The notes under the pieces were generated by a model that made no database searches, was not told the DNA's origin, and saw only the letters and a list, made by a program, of their open reading frames with translations. A DNA stretch of 64,000 nucleotides from positions 248,001 to 312,000 of the forward strand of contig NZ_JBBAYI010000005.1 of assembly GCF_037153985.1 (NCBI RefSeq), in the 5' to 3' direction. Origin of the DNA: Emticicia sp037153985. Lineage in GTDB: Bacteria; Bacteroidota; Bacteroidia; Cytophagales; Spirosomataceae. The position numbers and the translations under genes were made by a program. Each line of letters starts with the position of its first letter. Positions within the stretch are counted from its first letter, which is position 1. This document shows, piece after piece, positions 19,601 to 28,142 of the stretch.

Positions 19601-19633
19601 AGAGGGGCGACCCACTTGGTAGGAATTCATCAT
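16619..19633 (-). CDS. susC-like: SusC/RagA family TonB-linked outer-membrane protein
   Basis: A 1004-residue protein. A signal peptide ends near residue 40 (MAQ). A carboxypeptidase-D-like regulatory domain follows (about 43-125), then the EEVVVVGYGTQKR box that opens the plug domain (135-240), and a beta barrel ending in the aromatic terminus NLSF. It imports ligands captured by the neighbouring SusD using TonB energy. The promoter is at 19773-19805, leaving a leader of about 130 bases, long for this group and possibly regulatory. No sigma/anti-sigma pair or hybrid sensor is next to it. Confidence 0.94.
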   Translation of the reverse strand: MMNSYQVGRPSGRLLASVKKYVFTLAAMLLTSFTFTVMAQDVTVTGTVKGTDGTGLPGVTVQEKGTTKGTQTNVDGTYKLPGVSKNATLVFSFVGMQTQEVALGNKTVVDVTLLDDSKALEEVVVVGYGTQKRKEISGTVTSLSSRDFNAGVVTNPLAAAQGKVAGLVITQSSGNPNARPTVRLRGTGSLSAGSEPLYVIDGVIGAPIENIAPEDILTMDVLRDASSAAIYGSRGANGVILISTKRGKAGATTVDYNGYVGSETIAQRPDLLNAAEFRQAAQKYNQPFDDNGANTDWMKVITRTAMTQNHNLGVSGGSENFSYRASVGYLDQVGTLLGSSKARLNGRLNLDAKGMNGKLLMKFNVSASQADANIAQDRAIGFAMNMRPTDPVYNQNGTYFQIPGTFANFNPLALIENTTQKEKLQDLLFNTQAGYTIIDGLVLNVSGTLRTQNKNSSYYAHSTPDNLLRTVGGNAASRGLDAVTDKQLETTLNYSKAITSNSNLNVLAGYTYQDVVSEGFGASNNNFLTDIFGADNLGSGLGIRSNPNLLGSYKNEYKLISFLGRVQYSLMNKYFATVNMRRDGSTKFGDNNKWGFFPSVSVGWTLSEEAFLKGNPTVDNLKLRVSWGRTGNSEGISPLRSRGFYGPSGTYYDATLNDFLPSYAIQGNANPNLKWEVNENYGAGIDFALWKSKLTGNIDWYTRKTKDLLYVVNAPQEKGYIYPTILANVGSMQNKGVEISLTYQWIDKKDFTFSSTFAGSFNKNKVISLSNDLFKAQNQIFLTTNLGSNIRGTSAVNFSVLQAGYPVGVFYGARVAKIENGKYVFKDLDNNGTVEPSAGDRDYLGDPNPFFVGGLTNSFTYKRFDFQFQLTSNLGAKIMNTNQLLLGRQDGRIAESNALKSALTSPINDSATIPMDYYVESGNYLRVNNASLGYTLPANLGVLRRARIYIAGNNLLLFTKYSGVDPEISQALKVDGDNQRAPGIDVRETYYKTRGITAGINLSF

Positions 19634-19772
19634 AGGTTGTAATTAAAGTGAGTTAATAAATTTTCGTAAAAACTTGTTTATCAGACATTTGCACTACCAT
19701 TTCGACACCCCCTTTTTGCACTATTATTGGAATATGCCGTGAATATATAGAACATTACTGCTAATTAACTTT

Positions 19773-19805
19773 CAAAACTACAAAAAGAAATATTTAAAGT
19801 CCAAA
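19773..19805 (-). promoter_or_regulatory. Promoter of the susC/susD locus
   Basis: On the minus strand TTTG (19802-19805) is followed after 21 bases by TAGTTTTG (19773-19780), a full match to the Bacteroidota -33/-7 consensus. Transcription should start near 19766. Confidence 0.7.
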
Positions 19806-20373
19806 AAAATGCGTTAAAAATTCAGTAAAACGCCAAAAAAAACTGATGAAAATTGTACAAAACCCATAGTATATTGATTTTTACAGTAATTTTTGCTGCC
19901 TTTGGCACGTATTATTTATCGGTTTATGGCTAAATGACAAAAAAATATAACAGAAGTGCACTTCCACAACCCCCTGTGGCCCTGCGCCCAAAGCCCGCTC
20001 ACGGCAGGTATTTACTAGCCGGCCACTTGCCCCAACATTAAAAAACTCCTATCGGCTCAGGGGGGCATCAGGCTACATTTCGGGGCTTTTCTGGTGCTGC
20101 AATCGTTTTAAACCAGTTTTATGGCCACAGGGCTGCATATTGGAATAATACCAAATCATAAAACCCACACTACCGCCTTCGGTTGCCCTGCAAAAATCAA
20201 TGGCTTGGTACAAAATGCTAAAAAATAATTGGTAATCTGCTGACATTTAGAGCTTTGTAAAAATCATTTTTGCCAAAATATTGTTTCAATTTCAGGCACA
20301 TAAATGCCCCATTTATGGCATCTGGTAAAATAATTCTTTTGTACTTTTTAAATAATTTATTCGGTAGATTATT

Positions 20374-20381
20374 TAATTTTG
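20374..20381 (+). promoter_or_regulatory. Candidate -7 box for the FAD/Fe-S dehydrogenase
   Basis: TAATTTTG matches TAnnTTTG and lies about 50 bases before the ATG. No -33 TTTG is found at 19-23 bases, so an activator may be needed or the site may be fortuitous. Confidence 0.4.
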
Positions 20382-20431
20382 GAGTCTTCTTTAAAAATGA
20401 GTACAGGATATAAAATTTGAATTGACAGATA

Positions 20432-23365
20432 ATGCTTGATGACCAACTGAAACAGCTTGCCCAGACACTAGAAGGCGAACTTCATTACGATAAAGTCATG
20501 CGGACACTCTATGCTACCGATGCCTCGGCCTACCGTGAGATGCCGCTGGCGGTGGCTATTCCGAAAAATGAATCTGACCTGCAAAAACTTATATCCTTTG
20601 CCCAAGATAACCATACGTCGCTGATTCCGCGCACGGCCGGAACCTCGCTGGCCGGGCAGGTAGTCGGGAGCGGCATCGTGGTAGATGTCTCAAGAACTTT
20701 TACAAAAATTCTGGAACTCAACAAGGCCGAAAACTGGGTAAGAGTACAACCCGGCGTTGTGCGCGACGAACTGAATATGTTTCTGAAAGAGCACGGGCTG
20801 TTTTTTGGGCCGGAGACCTCAACCGCCAACCGCGCCATGATAGGCGGCATGGTGGGCAATAACTCGTGCGGGTCTAACTCGGTTGTATATGGCTCAACGC
20901 GTAACCACCTGCTCGAAGTAAAAGGCTACCTGAGCGATGGCTCTTATGTTACTTTTAAAGACCTGAGCTTGGCCGAATTTGAAGCAAAATGCAAAACCGC
21001 CGATACCACCCTCGAAGGCCGCATTTACCAACATATTAACCGTGTGTTGAGCAACGGAGAGGTACAGGACGAAATCAGAAACGAGTTTCCGAAAAGAAGC
21101 ATCGAACGCCGCAACACCGGCTATGCCATTGACGAACTACTCGAAACCGAAGTGTTTACCCCTGCTTCGGAGGCCCCTTTCAATTTCTGTAAACTCATTG
21201 CGGGGTCAGAAGGAACCCTGATTTTCCTGACAGAAATAAAACTGCACGTAAACCCGCTGCCGCCACGCTTTGCGGGGCTGGTGTGTGTGCATTTTAATTC
21301 GATTGATGAATCGCTACGGGCCAACCTCATTGCCCTTAAATATAAGCCTTCGGCCGTTGAACTGATTGACCACTACATTCTGGAATGTACCAAAGAAAAC
21401 AAGGAACAACGCCAGAACCGTTTCTTTGTACAGGGCGACCCGGGCGCAATTCTGGTAGTAGAACTTGCCCGTGACTCGATGGAGGAAGTCAGACAACTGG
21501 CTGCCGACATGGAAGCCGAAATGCGCGCCAGTGGGCTGGGGTATCATTTTCCGGTGCTTTTTGGGGAAGATACCAAAAAAATATGGACACTCCGAAAAGC
21601 CGGACTAGGCTTGTTGTCGAACCTGCCGGGCGACGAAAAAGCCGTGGCCGTTATTGAAGATACCGCCGTTGATGTAAACGATTTGCCTGAGTTTATCAGG
21701 GAGTTTAACGAGGTGCTGGCAAAAAACAATATGTCGTCGGTGCATTATGCACACGCCGGTTCGGGCGAAATCCACCTGCGCCCCATTATTAACCTCAAAA
21801 CGCAGGAAGGCCACCGCCAGTTCAGGCTCATTGCCGAGGAGATTTCGACACTCGTAAAAAAATATAAAGGCTCGCTATCGGGCGAGCATGGCGACGGCCG
21901 CCTGAGAGGGGAGTTTATACGCCAGCAAATTGGTGAAAAAAACTACCAGCTCATTAAAGAACTGAAACAGGTCTGGGACCCTCAGCATATTTTTAACCCC
22001 AACAAGATTGTTGACACTCCACCGATGGATAAGTTTCTGCGCTACGAAGCAGGGCAGCAAACCCCTGAGCTACAAACGGTGTTCAGGTTCAGCAACCAGA
22101 CAATTCTGCAACACGCCGAGCAATGTAACGGCTCGGGCGATTGCCGCAAAACCGAGCTTAGCGGGGGCACTATGTGCCCTAGTTACATGGCTACCCGTAA
22201 CGAGAAAGACACCACCCGCGCCAGAGCCAACATTCTGCGCGAGGTGCTTACACGCTCCGAGAAACTGAACCGCTTCGATAGCAAAGAGGTAAAAGAAGTA
22301 ATGGACTTGTGCCTTGTGTGTAAAGGCTGTAAATCAGAATGCCCCTCGAACGTAGACGTTGCCAAGCTGAAAATGGAGTTTCTGCAACACTACAACGAAG
22401 AACACGGCGTGCCGTTGCGTTCGTGGCTTATAGGCAACTATGCCAAAATGAGTAACCTTGCCTCTTATGTGCCGTGGGCCTATAACCTTATTTTTGATAA
22501 CGCGCCGCTTCGGAAAATAGCCAACAAAGTAGTAGGGTTTCACCCCGACCGCACCATGCCGCTATTGCAGAAAGATACCCTCAGAAAATGGTATCAGAAG
22601 CACATCGGTAAAAACAGCAATGCCAACGCCACCAGAAAGGTGTACTTGTTTTGTGATGAATTTACGAATTATAACGATGTCGAAATCGGGAAGAAAACCA
22701 TATTTCTGTTACAGAAACTAGGCTATGAGGTTATTATTCCGACCCATGTTGATGCCGGCAGGGCTTACCTCTCGAAAGGGATGCTGAAAGAAGCGCAAAA
22801 ACTGGCTAACAAAAACGTAAGCCTGCTGAAAGACCTCATTACAGAAGAAACCCCGCTGATAGGCGTGGAGCCGTCGGCCATTCTGACGTTCAGAGACGAA
22901 TACCCCGACTTGGTAACCGACCAACTGCTGCCACACGCCCAAGCACTGGCTAAAAATGCGCTACTGGTTGATGAGTTCATTGCCCGCGAAATAGACAAGG
23001 GGAATATCAGCAAGGCGAGCTTCACGACCGAGAAAAGGCTAATAAAACTACATGGGCATTGCCAGCAAAAAGCGGTGGCTTCGTTAACACCCACCAAAAA
23101 GATGCTCTCGTTGCCAGCCAATTACGAAGTACACCTGATTCCGTCGGGCTGTTGTGGCATGGCGGGGTCGTTCGGGTATGAAGAAGAGCATTTCGATATT
23201 TCGATGAAAATCGGTGAACTGGTGCTTTTCCCGACCGTCAGGAAACAAGCCGACGACGTAATTATTGCAGCCCCCGGCACTAGTTGCCGCCACCAGATAC
23301 ACGACGGAACCGGCCGCACGGCCCAACATCCGGTCGAGATTCTGTGGGATGCCCTGCAAAAGTAA
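20432..23365 (+). CDS. Fused FAD-binding oxidoreductase with Fe-S domains (glycolate/D-lactate dehydrogenase type)
   Basis: A 977-residue GlcD-GlcF-like fusion. The N-terminal PCMH FAD domain (about 37-215) shows IPRTAGTSLAGQ and GGMVGNNSCGSNS, and the FAD-oxidase C domain follows to about 530. Then come cysteine clusters for iron-sulfur centres (CNGSGDC with a later C, and CLVCKGCKSECP). The end carries two CCG-type modules (HGHCQQKA and SGCCGMAGSFGY). Members oxidise D-2-hydroxy acids such as D-lactate or glycolate and pass electrons to the quinone pool through the Fe-S part. The substrate is not fixed by sequence. It is a single-gene unit; an imperfect hairpin lies about 60 bases after the stop. 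Confidence 0.88.
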   Translation: MLDDQLKQLAQTLEGELHYDKVMRTLYATDASAYREMPLAVAIPKNESDLQKLISFAQDNHTSLIPRTAGTSLAGQVVGSGIVVDVSRTFTKILELNKAENWVRVQPGVVRDELNMFLKEHGLFFGPETSTANRAMIGGMVGNNSCGSNSVVYGSTRNHLLEVKGYLSDGSYVTFKDLSLAEFEAKCKTADTTLEGRIYQHINRVLSNGEVQDEIRNEFPKRSIERRNTGYAIDELLETEVFTPASEAPFNFCKLIAGSEGTLIFLTEIKLHVNPLPPRFAGLVCVHFNSIDESLRANLIALKYKPSAVELIDHYILECTKENKEQRQNRFFVQGDPGAILVVELARDSMEEVRQLAADMEAEMRASGLGYHFPVLFGEDTKKIWTLRKAGLGLLSNLPGDEKAVAVIEDTAVDVNDLPEFIREFNEVLAKNNMSSVHYAHAGSGEIHLRPIINLKTQEGHRQFRLIAEEISTLVKKYKGSLSGEHGDGRLRGEFIRQQIGEKNYQLIKELKQVWDPQHIFNPNKIVDTPPMDKFLRYEAGQQTPELQTVFRFSNQTILQHAEQCNGSGDCRKTELSGGTMCPSYMATRNEKDTTRARANILREVLTRSEKLNRFDSKEVKEVMDLCLVCKGCKSECPSNVDVAKLKMEFLQHYNEEHGVPLRSWLIGNYAKMSNLASYVPWAYNLIFDNAPLRKIANKVVGFHPDRTMPLLQKDTLRKWYQKHIGKNSNANATRKVYLFCDEFTNYNDVEIGKKTIFLLQKLGYEVIIPTHVDAGRAYLSKGMLKEAQKLANKNVSLLKDLITEETPLIGVEPSAILTFRDEYPDLVTDQLLPHAQALAKNALLVDEFIAREIDKGNISKASFTTEKRLIKLHGHCQQKAVASLTPTKKMLSLPANYEVHLIPSGCCGMAGSFGYEEEHFDISMKIGELVLFPTVRKQADDVIIAAPGTSCRHQIHDGTGRTAQHPVEILWDALQK

Positions 23366-23815
23366 TGGTGTAGCGCACTTGGTGTGGTGAGTAAATATAC
23401 TCTGAAAGTTAAGGTACATTCTTCTCCCTATCTGGCTGATTTTTTATATTCCGCCGGATAGGGGCAATCATTTATGCAATCTCATAAGTATAGGTGCAAA
23501 GCATTTCTTTAATAGCTTTCTCTTGAATAATAGTATTACGTCTATTTCATGTTTAATAATAAATATGAGCTAATCATATTCAAAATACTCAAACGTGCTT
23601 CGACCTCTTTTAGTAGGTATGAGTTTTTATAAATTTTGTATCTTTAATTATTCTTATCTAAATCTTCAATTCTTCTTTTTTGTCGATATTTCTCGCGTCA
23701 GAAATGCCAAATGACGCATTTGAGGCAACTTCAGTAAATTTATTTGCCAATAACAAAACTTCTATTTACTATTGAGTATGAAATATTATTTCCCCTTTAA
23801 AAATTAAGTTTTGCT
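23366..23815. other. AT-rich intergenic region
   Basis: 450 bases without a credible ORF. An imperfect hairpin (23426-23463) lies at the left. The rest is strongly AT-rich and leads into the orphan exported gene. No promoter with both boxes was found. Confidence 0.5.
23426..23463 (+). terminator. Weak hairpin after the dehydrogenase gene
   Basis: CCCTATCTGGC and GCCGGATAGGG pair over 11 positions with one wobble and a 16-base loop. It lacks a following T-run, so it is only a possible terminator or RNA-end stabiliser. Confidence 0.3.
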
Positions 23816-24340
23816 ATGAAAAAAAATATGATAGTGTTTTTTTTATGTTTACTTATTTCAAATTCTCTATTTTGTCAGACTCTAGCTATAAAAGACTTGA
23901 TAAAAAAGATGACTTGTGAAAAATTTGAATGCTTTAATGATTTTGTTATTAATAAAGGTTTTAGTTTTTCTAAATCAGAAAGGTTTAGTTTGTCAAAAAA
24001 AAATTCAGGAATCTATTATTCATATATATCAGACTCTAATTTTACAGCAACGAAAAATAAAGGCGTAACTACAAGAAATACAGTTACAATATATTTTCTT
24101 GACGATGGTACAACTAGAATATCATTTAGTACAAGTGTTAGTAAATATTATCAGACATTTCTAAATGAAATTAAATCTTTAAATTATTTGTCGACTGGTT
24201 CGGCACCTATGACTGATGGAGTTATTGTTACTTACTCAAGTAAAACAATAAAAGATTATGATATTACTGTAACAACTTCAGTCGGAAAATTGCAAGACAT
24301 GAAATATAATATTTATATATTAATGATAGATAAGATATAA
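23816..24340 (+). CDS. Orphan exported protein of unknown function
   Basis: A 174-residue protein with a clear signal peptide (positive start, hydrophobic FFLCLLISN, cleavage near FCQT). The mature part is rich in Ser, Thr and Lys with alternating beta-like stretches, and matches no family I recognise. The coding region is much richer in A+T than the neighbours and is flanked by long AT-rich gaps, which suggests acquisition. A real gene is supported by the signal peptide, the lack of a competing reading frame and the length. Confidence 0.6.
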   Translation: MKKNMIVFFLCLLISNSLFCQTLAIKDLIKKMTCEKFECFNDFVINKGFSFSKSERFSLSKKNSGIYYSYISDSNFTATKNKGVTTRNTVTIYFLDDGTTRISFSTSVSKYYQTFLNEIKSLNYLSTGSAPMTDGVIVTYSSKTIKDYDITVTTSVGKLQDMKYNIYILMIDKI

Positions 24341-24707
24341 ATATCTTTGACTAAGAATAAGCCATTGAAGGTATACACAGACCTGTGTTTGGGGTTAGCT
24401 CAAAGTGAGTTTTTTCAAACCAATCCAGTTGTACGAAGGTAATACCTAATGTAAATAACCCTTTCAGAATTGCTATTAATCATTAAATTTGCTCCGTAAT
24501 TTAACTTAACAGGTAAGCAGGGTTCGGCTAGCCGAATATGATTTTTCAAAGAATTACCCGCCTCACCTCATCTGCACAAGTGTTTGATTCCCAACTGATT
24601 CCCACATTAAAAATGAACTTTTTTTTGAACTCAAACATACAAAAGAAAGTTTTCTTATGTATGTTTGAGGCTTTTTCGGATAGTAATTTAGTACACCCAA
24701 AGTAAAA
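24341..24707. other. Intergenic region with small repeats and a long hairpin
   Basis: 367 bases with no gene. It holds two copies of TGATTCCC spaced 11 bases (24585 and 24596) and the long hairpin at 24630-24669. No integrase or tRNA is nearby, so an attachment site cannot be claimed. Confidence 0.45.
24630..24677 (+). terminator. Long perfect hairpin, terminator-like
   Basis: CTCAAACATAC (24630-24640) and GTATGTTTGAG (24659-24669) are perfect 11-bp arms. The loop between them can pair further, and a CTTTTT tail follows. It lies about 290 bases after the orphan gene and 38 bases before the esterase gene. TATGTTTG inside the right arm resembles a -7 box, so a dual role is possible. Confidence 0.45.
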
Positions 24708-25799
24708 ATGAGTAATCGTACGTTATTAAGTTTTGAGTTAGCAACCCCAATTGAGGACGACAGACCCGTTTACCTTGCCGGAAATTTTTGTGACTGGTAC
24801 CCCGATTTATCGGAGTTTGAAATGGAAAAGGTAAGCAAAGGAAAATATAAATTCAGTTTTTCGCCAGATAAAAAACTCCCCGAAACCATAGAGTATAAAT
24901 ACACACGCGGTGGCTGGGATTTCGTAGAGCTTGATTCATACGGCAACTCGTCGGCCAACCGTATTGTCAGTAAAAAACAAGGGAGTATCAAAGACTTCGT
25001 ACCTTTCTGGCGGCAAGATGGCTCTACGGCTTCGGTGCCCAAACTCATGCCTAAAGTACAGGTTGTTGCCGAAGAATTTGCTATTCCGCAGTTAGGCAAA
25101 ACGCGCGCCATTCATATTTTGTTGCCGCATGATTATGACAAACAAACCGATAAGCGGTATCCGGTTTTATATATGCAGGATGCCCAGAACCTCTTTGGCG
25201 AAGGTTCAGGCTATGGCAACTGGGAAATCGACAAACGTTTGTCGTTACTGGCCAAACAGGGCAAAGCTGATTTGATAGTAGTAGCCATTGACCACGGCGA
25301 TAAAGACCGTTTCAGAGAGTATTCGCCCTACACGGTCGAGAAAAAAGGCAAAGGGCTGGGCATGAAATATGCCAATTTTATTGTGCGTACCTTAAAACCC
25401 TACATCGATGCCAATTTCCGTACCAAACCCGAAGCCCAGTTTACGGGCATAGGCGGCAGTTCGATGGGTGGGCTTATCAGCCTCTATGCGGGGCTTATGT
25501 ACCCCGAAACCATTGGGCGATTAATGGTTTTTTCGCCGTCTTTGTGGGTGTCTGACAAAATCTATTTCGATATAACCGAGTTTTTTAGCCCTGTCAGTTC
25601 AAAAATATACTTGTATGGTGGGGGCAAAGAAAGCGCAACCATGATTCCGGGTATCAGACGTATAAAAGAAACCATCGGAAGCCAGCACTGGGACAACAGC
25701 AAGATAGACGTAAAGCTATCGCTCGATTCAAAAGGAGAACACAGCGAAAAACGCTGGGGTCAGGAGTTCTCAAAAGCCGTAGAGTGGTTGTTTTACTAG
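24708..25799 (+). CDS. Cytoplasmic esterase with N-terminal E-set/CBM48-like domain and esterase-D fold
   Basis: A 363-residue protein without a signal peptide. Residues 1-100 resemble an Ig-like E-set/CBM module (YLAGNFCDWYPD is the glycogen-binding-type motif). From about 120 to the end it is an alpha/beta hydrolase of the putative esterase (esterase D/Fes-like) family. The nucleophile is S252 in G250-S-S-M-G254, and a late His in GEHSEKRW fits the catalytic triad. Relatives hydrolyse ester or siderophore bonds; the substrate here is unknown. It forms its own transcription unit ahead of pepA. Confidence 0.8.
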   Translation: MSNRTLLSFELATPIEDDRPVYLAGNFCDWYPDLSEFEMEKVSKGKYKFSFSPDKKLPETIEYKYTRGGWDFVELDSYGNSSANRIVSKKQGSIKDFVPFWRQDGSTASVPKLMPKVQVVAEEFAIPQLGKTRAIHILLPHDYDKQTDKRYPVLYMQDAQNLFGEGSGYGNWEIDKRLSLLAKQGKADLIVVAIDHGDKDRFREYSPYTVEKKGKGLGMKYANFIVRTLKPYIDANFRTKPEAQFTGIGGSSMGGLISLYAGLMYPETIGRLMVFSPSLWVSDKIYFDITEFFSPVSSKIYLYGGGKESATMIPGIRRIKETIGSQHWDNSKIDVKLSLDSKGEHSEKRWGQEFSKAVEWLFY

Positions 25800-25957
25800 G
25801 CACGCATAAGGCTCCGGTAACAACAGGCACGCGCAAGGTGCTAAACTTCTCGCCAGATACTTGTTTATTCAGTTTATTTGTTCAATCTTGAACAGCTTTT
25901 AGGGCTGTGGGGTAGTTTGTTGCCCTGTACCAATAGCCATATATAAATTTTAAGTGT

Positions 25958-27460
25958 ATGAAAATCAATATTTCTTCGCAACTTCCTGTATCGCAAACTA
26001 CTTCGCCAATTGCCGCACGGGTTATGGTTTATCCGTTCATTGCTAACGAAAAACTACCCGAACAACTGGCACGTGTTGCGCGCCAGGCAGGGCTTGTGGC
26101 CGAAACCTTGCAGCAGGATTTCAAAGCAGGGTTGAAAGAAACCCTCGCGTTGTATCCGTCCAGAAAAGGATTTGATAAAATATATCTCATAGGGCTGGGT
26201 AAGAACCCTCAACCCGCCGATTTCACCCGTGTGTTCCGTTCGTTTTTCTACCAGAACAAGAAAAAACTACCCGCCACTGTGTATCTGTACCTCAAAACAG
26301 CCAAACTCGAAAACGCCATTGAATACATCGTGAACGGGGTTTGTCTGGCCAGATACGAAATAGGCGTTTTTAAAACCGATGCCCAACAAGGCACCGATTT
26401 TTTCGAGACCGACACCGCGCTTGATATACTGGTAGCCGAGAAGAATATCGGGAAGGCACAGTTACAGGCCACCGCAGGCGAGCAAATGGCCAACACCCAA
26501 AGCCGTATTATGACATTGGTTGATGCCCCTGCTAACAAGAAATATCCAGAAAAAATAGCCGAATTTGCCCTGAAATCGGGCGAAATGTACGGCTTCGATG
26601 TAAAGGTGTTCGACCAGAAACAGTGCGAGGCATTAGGTTTAGGGGCTTTGCTGGCCGTAGGCAAAGGCAGCACCGAAAACCCCGTGCGCTTTATTGTGAT
26701 GGAATACAACCTTTCGGCAATGGCCCAAAAGCCCCTCAAAAAAATAGGGCTGGTGGGCAAAGGTGTTACGTTCGATACGGGCGGGGTGTCAATCAAAGGC
26801 GCAGGTAGCATGAGCTACATGAAGTCGGATATGGGCGGCGCGGGCGCGGTATTGGGTGCTATGGAAATGGCCGCTAAATTGCAACTGCCCGTGCATCTGA
26901 TTGGCGTAATTCCGGCCACTGAAAACTGTGTGGATGGCAATTCGCTGAAACCAAGCGATGTGATTCATACCTACTCAGGCAAAACCATTGAGGTTATAGA
27001 CACCGACGCAGAAGGACGCATTATTCTGGCCGACGGACTAGCCTACCTCAAGAAAAACTATGAACCTGACGTGATGATTGACCTCGCTACGCTTACAGGC
27101 AACTGTATTGCCGCGCTGGGTTACAAAGCCGCCGGCTTGCTCTCGAACAACGACCAACTGGCGCAGCAACTGCTCGAAACAGGGCAGGCCACCGGAGAAA
27201 AACTATGGCGTTTACCCCTCTGGGACGACTACAAGGACATGATGAAATCAGATATTGCCGATGTAAAGAACCTTTCGTCATTGCCCATTGCCGGAGCCAT
27301 TACCGCCGCCAAGTTTCTGGAAGTATTTATTGACGAACACCCCAACTGGGCGCATCTGGACATCGCCGGTATGGCCTTTGGCGACTCCGAATATGGCTCC
27401 ATGAAATCGGCTACGGCGTTTGGTGTGCGCCTCCTGACCGACTGGATGCGGGGGTTGTAA
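25958..27460 (+). CDS. pepA: Leucyl aminopeptidase (M17 family)
   Basis: A 500-residue cytosolic metallo-aminopeptidase that removes N-terminal residues from peptides. The metal-binding core is clear: GKGVTFDTGGVSIK with its Lys and Asp, MKSDMGGAGAV, and the family signature DTDAEGR followed by LADGL. Length fits M17 enzymes. The last 50 bases overlap, on the opposite strand, the 3' end of the RloB-like gene, which suggests that an island inserted just downstream. Confidence 0.92.
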   Translation: MKINISSQLPVSQTTSPIAARVMVYPFIANEKLPEQLARVARQAGLVAETLQQDFKAGLKETLALYPSRKGFDKIYLIGLGKNPQPADFTRVFRSFFYQNKKKLPATVYLYLKTAKLENAIEYIVNGVCLARYEIGVFKTDAQQGTDFFETDTALDILVAEKNIGKAQLQATAGEQMANTQSRIMTLVDAPANKKYPEKIAEFALKSGEMYGFDVKVFDQKQCEALGLGALLAVGKGSTENPVRFIVMEYNLSAMAQKPLKKIGLVGKGVTFDTGGVSIKGAGSMSYMKSDMGGAGAVLGAMEMAAKLQLPVHLIGVIPATENCVDGNSLKPSDVIHTYSGKTIEVIDTDAEGRIILADGLAYLKKNYEPDVMIDLATLTGNCIAALGYKAAGLLSNNDQLAQQLLETGQATGEKLWRLPLWDDYKDMMKSDIADVKNLSSLPIAGAITAAKFLEVFIDEHPNWAHLDIAGMAFGDSEYGSMKSATAFGVRLLTDWMRGL

Positions 27461-28142
27461 AATTAGCGGATGATTGATTCAGAGTATTACTGAATTTTTC
27501 TTTTATTTTCCCAATTGCGAGTATATGCTGCGCTAACCTGAATACCTCCGTTGTTGCAATGTCAGGAAACCCATGTTCATTCTGCTGAAAATGCTGCTCA
27601 GCATTTACTATTGCGGTCTGAATAAGCAGCGGGTGCTTTCGGGTGTCAAAACCTCCCGAAAATACCTTTCCTAGATGTTCTTTCCATTTATTCGGAACCT
27701 CTATTTCATCAAAAGTTGGTTTTGTACTTTCCTGATGGTAATAGAGCCACACTTCAAAGCAAGGGTTACTTTGCGCTACTCCCCAGTTTTTCTCTTTACA
27801 GTTTTGTCGTACTTCAACAAGGGCGTTTTTCCTGCTATCGAATTTGTCTCTATCGGTATCTAGTACAATCCAGACATTATCTTGGTCTGGCCGGTAATCA
27901 TAAAGCGGCTTTGGGTTATCTTCTGTTTTTATCAGCGATTCTTCTGCGAGTTTGAGCAAACCCGAAGGCGAGTTGTCTTCGGTTCCATCAAGTTTATAGA
28001 TAACAAGATTCAACCGCGAATCGATTCCCTCAAAATATTTAAAATAATTATACTCTCGGTCTTTACCCTCGCAGAATATATAAATCTTGGCAGCACTCAT
28101 ATCGGGTTCTTCGCGCTTAAAAAGCCTATTCCTGAGTAACAT
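27411..28142 (-). CDS. RloB-like protein (AbiLii-type), candidate defence effector
   Basis: A 243-residue RloB-family protein. It shows IYIFCEGKDREYNYF (the conserved CEG..E..YF start), DTDRD (TOPRIM-like acidic pair) and SNPCFEVWLYYH. The start at 28142 keeps the basic RNRLFKR leader that RloB proteins usually have; an alternative ATG lies at 28100. It follows the ATPase gene with a 17-base overlap, the typical RloA-RloB / AbiLi-AbiLii pairing, thought to act against phage by a suicidal or nucleolytic mechanism. Its last ~16 residues are read from the antisense strand of pepA, so the original C-terminus may have been lost. The gene is AT-rich relative to pepA. Confidence 0.82.
   Translation of the reverse strand: MLLRNRLFKREEPDMSAAKIYIFCEGKDREYNYFKYFEGIDSRLNLVIYKLDGTEDNSPSGLLKLAEESLIKTEDNPKPLYDYRPDQDNVWIVLDTDRDKFDSRKNALVEVRQNCKEKNWGVAQSNPCFEVWLYYHQESTKPTFDEIEVPNKWKEHLGKVFSGGFDTRKHPLLIQTAIVNAEQHFQQNEHGFPDIATTEVFRLAQHILAIGKIKEKFSNTLNQSSANFTTPASSRSGGAHQTP

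Larger units (their letters stand above)
19634..20431. other. Long divergent intergenic region between susC and the FAD/Fe-S dehydrogenase
   Basis: About 800 bases without a credible ORF. The left third is AT-rich and holds the susC promoter and leader. The right end has a candidate -7 box for the dehydrogenase. The middle (about 19960-20230) is richer in G+C and shows no gene or recognisable RNA fold. Confidence 0.6.

Noticed and set aside
15093..19633. Polysaccharide utilisation locus in the strict sense
   Set aside because: No glycoside hydrolase, lyase, sulfatase or glycan sensor is present next to the SusC/SusD pair.
24585..24603. TGATTCCC direct repeats as a possible attachment site
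   Set aside because: No integrase, no tRNA and no second copy at the other side of the AT-rich patch.
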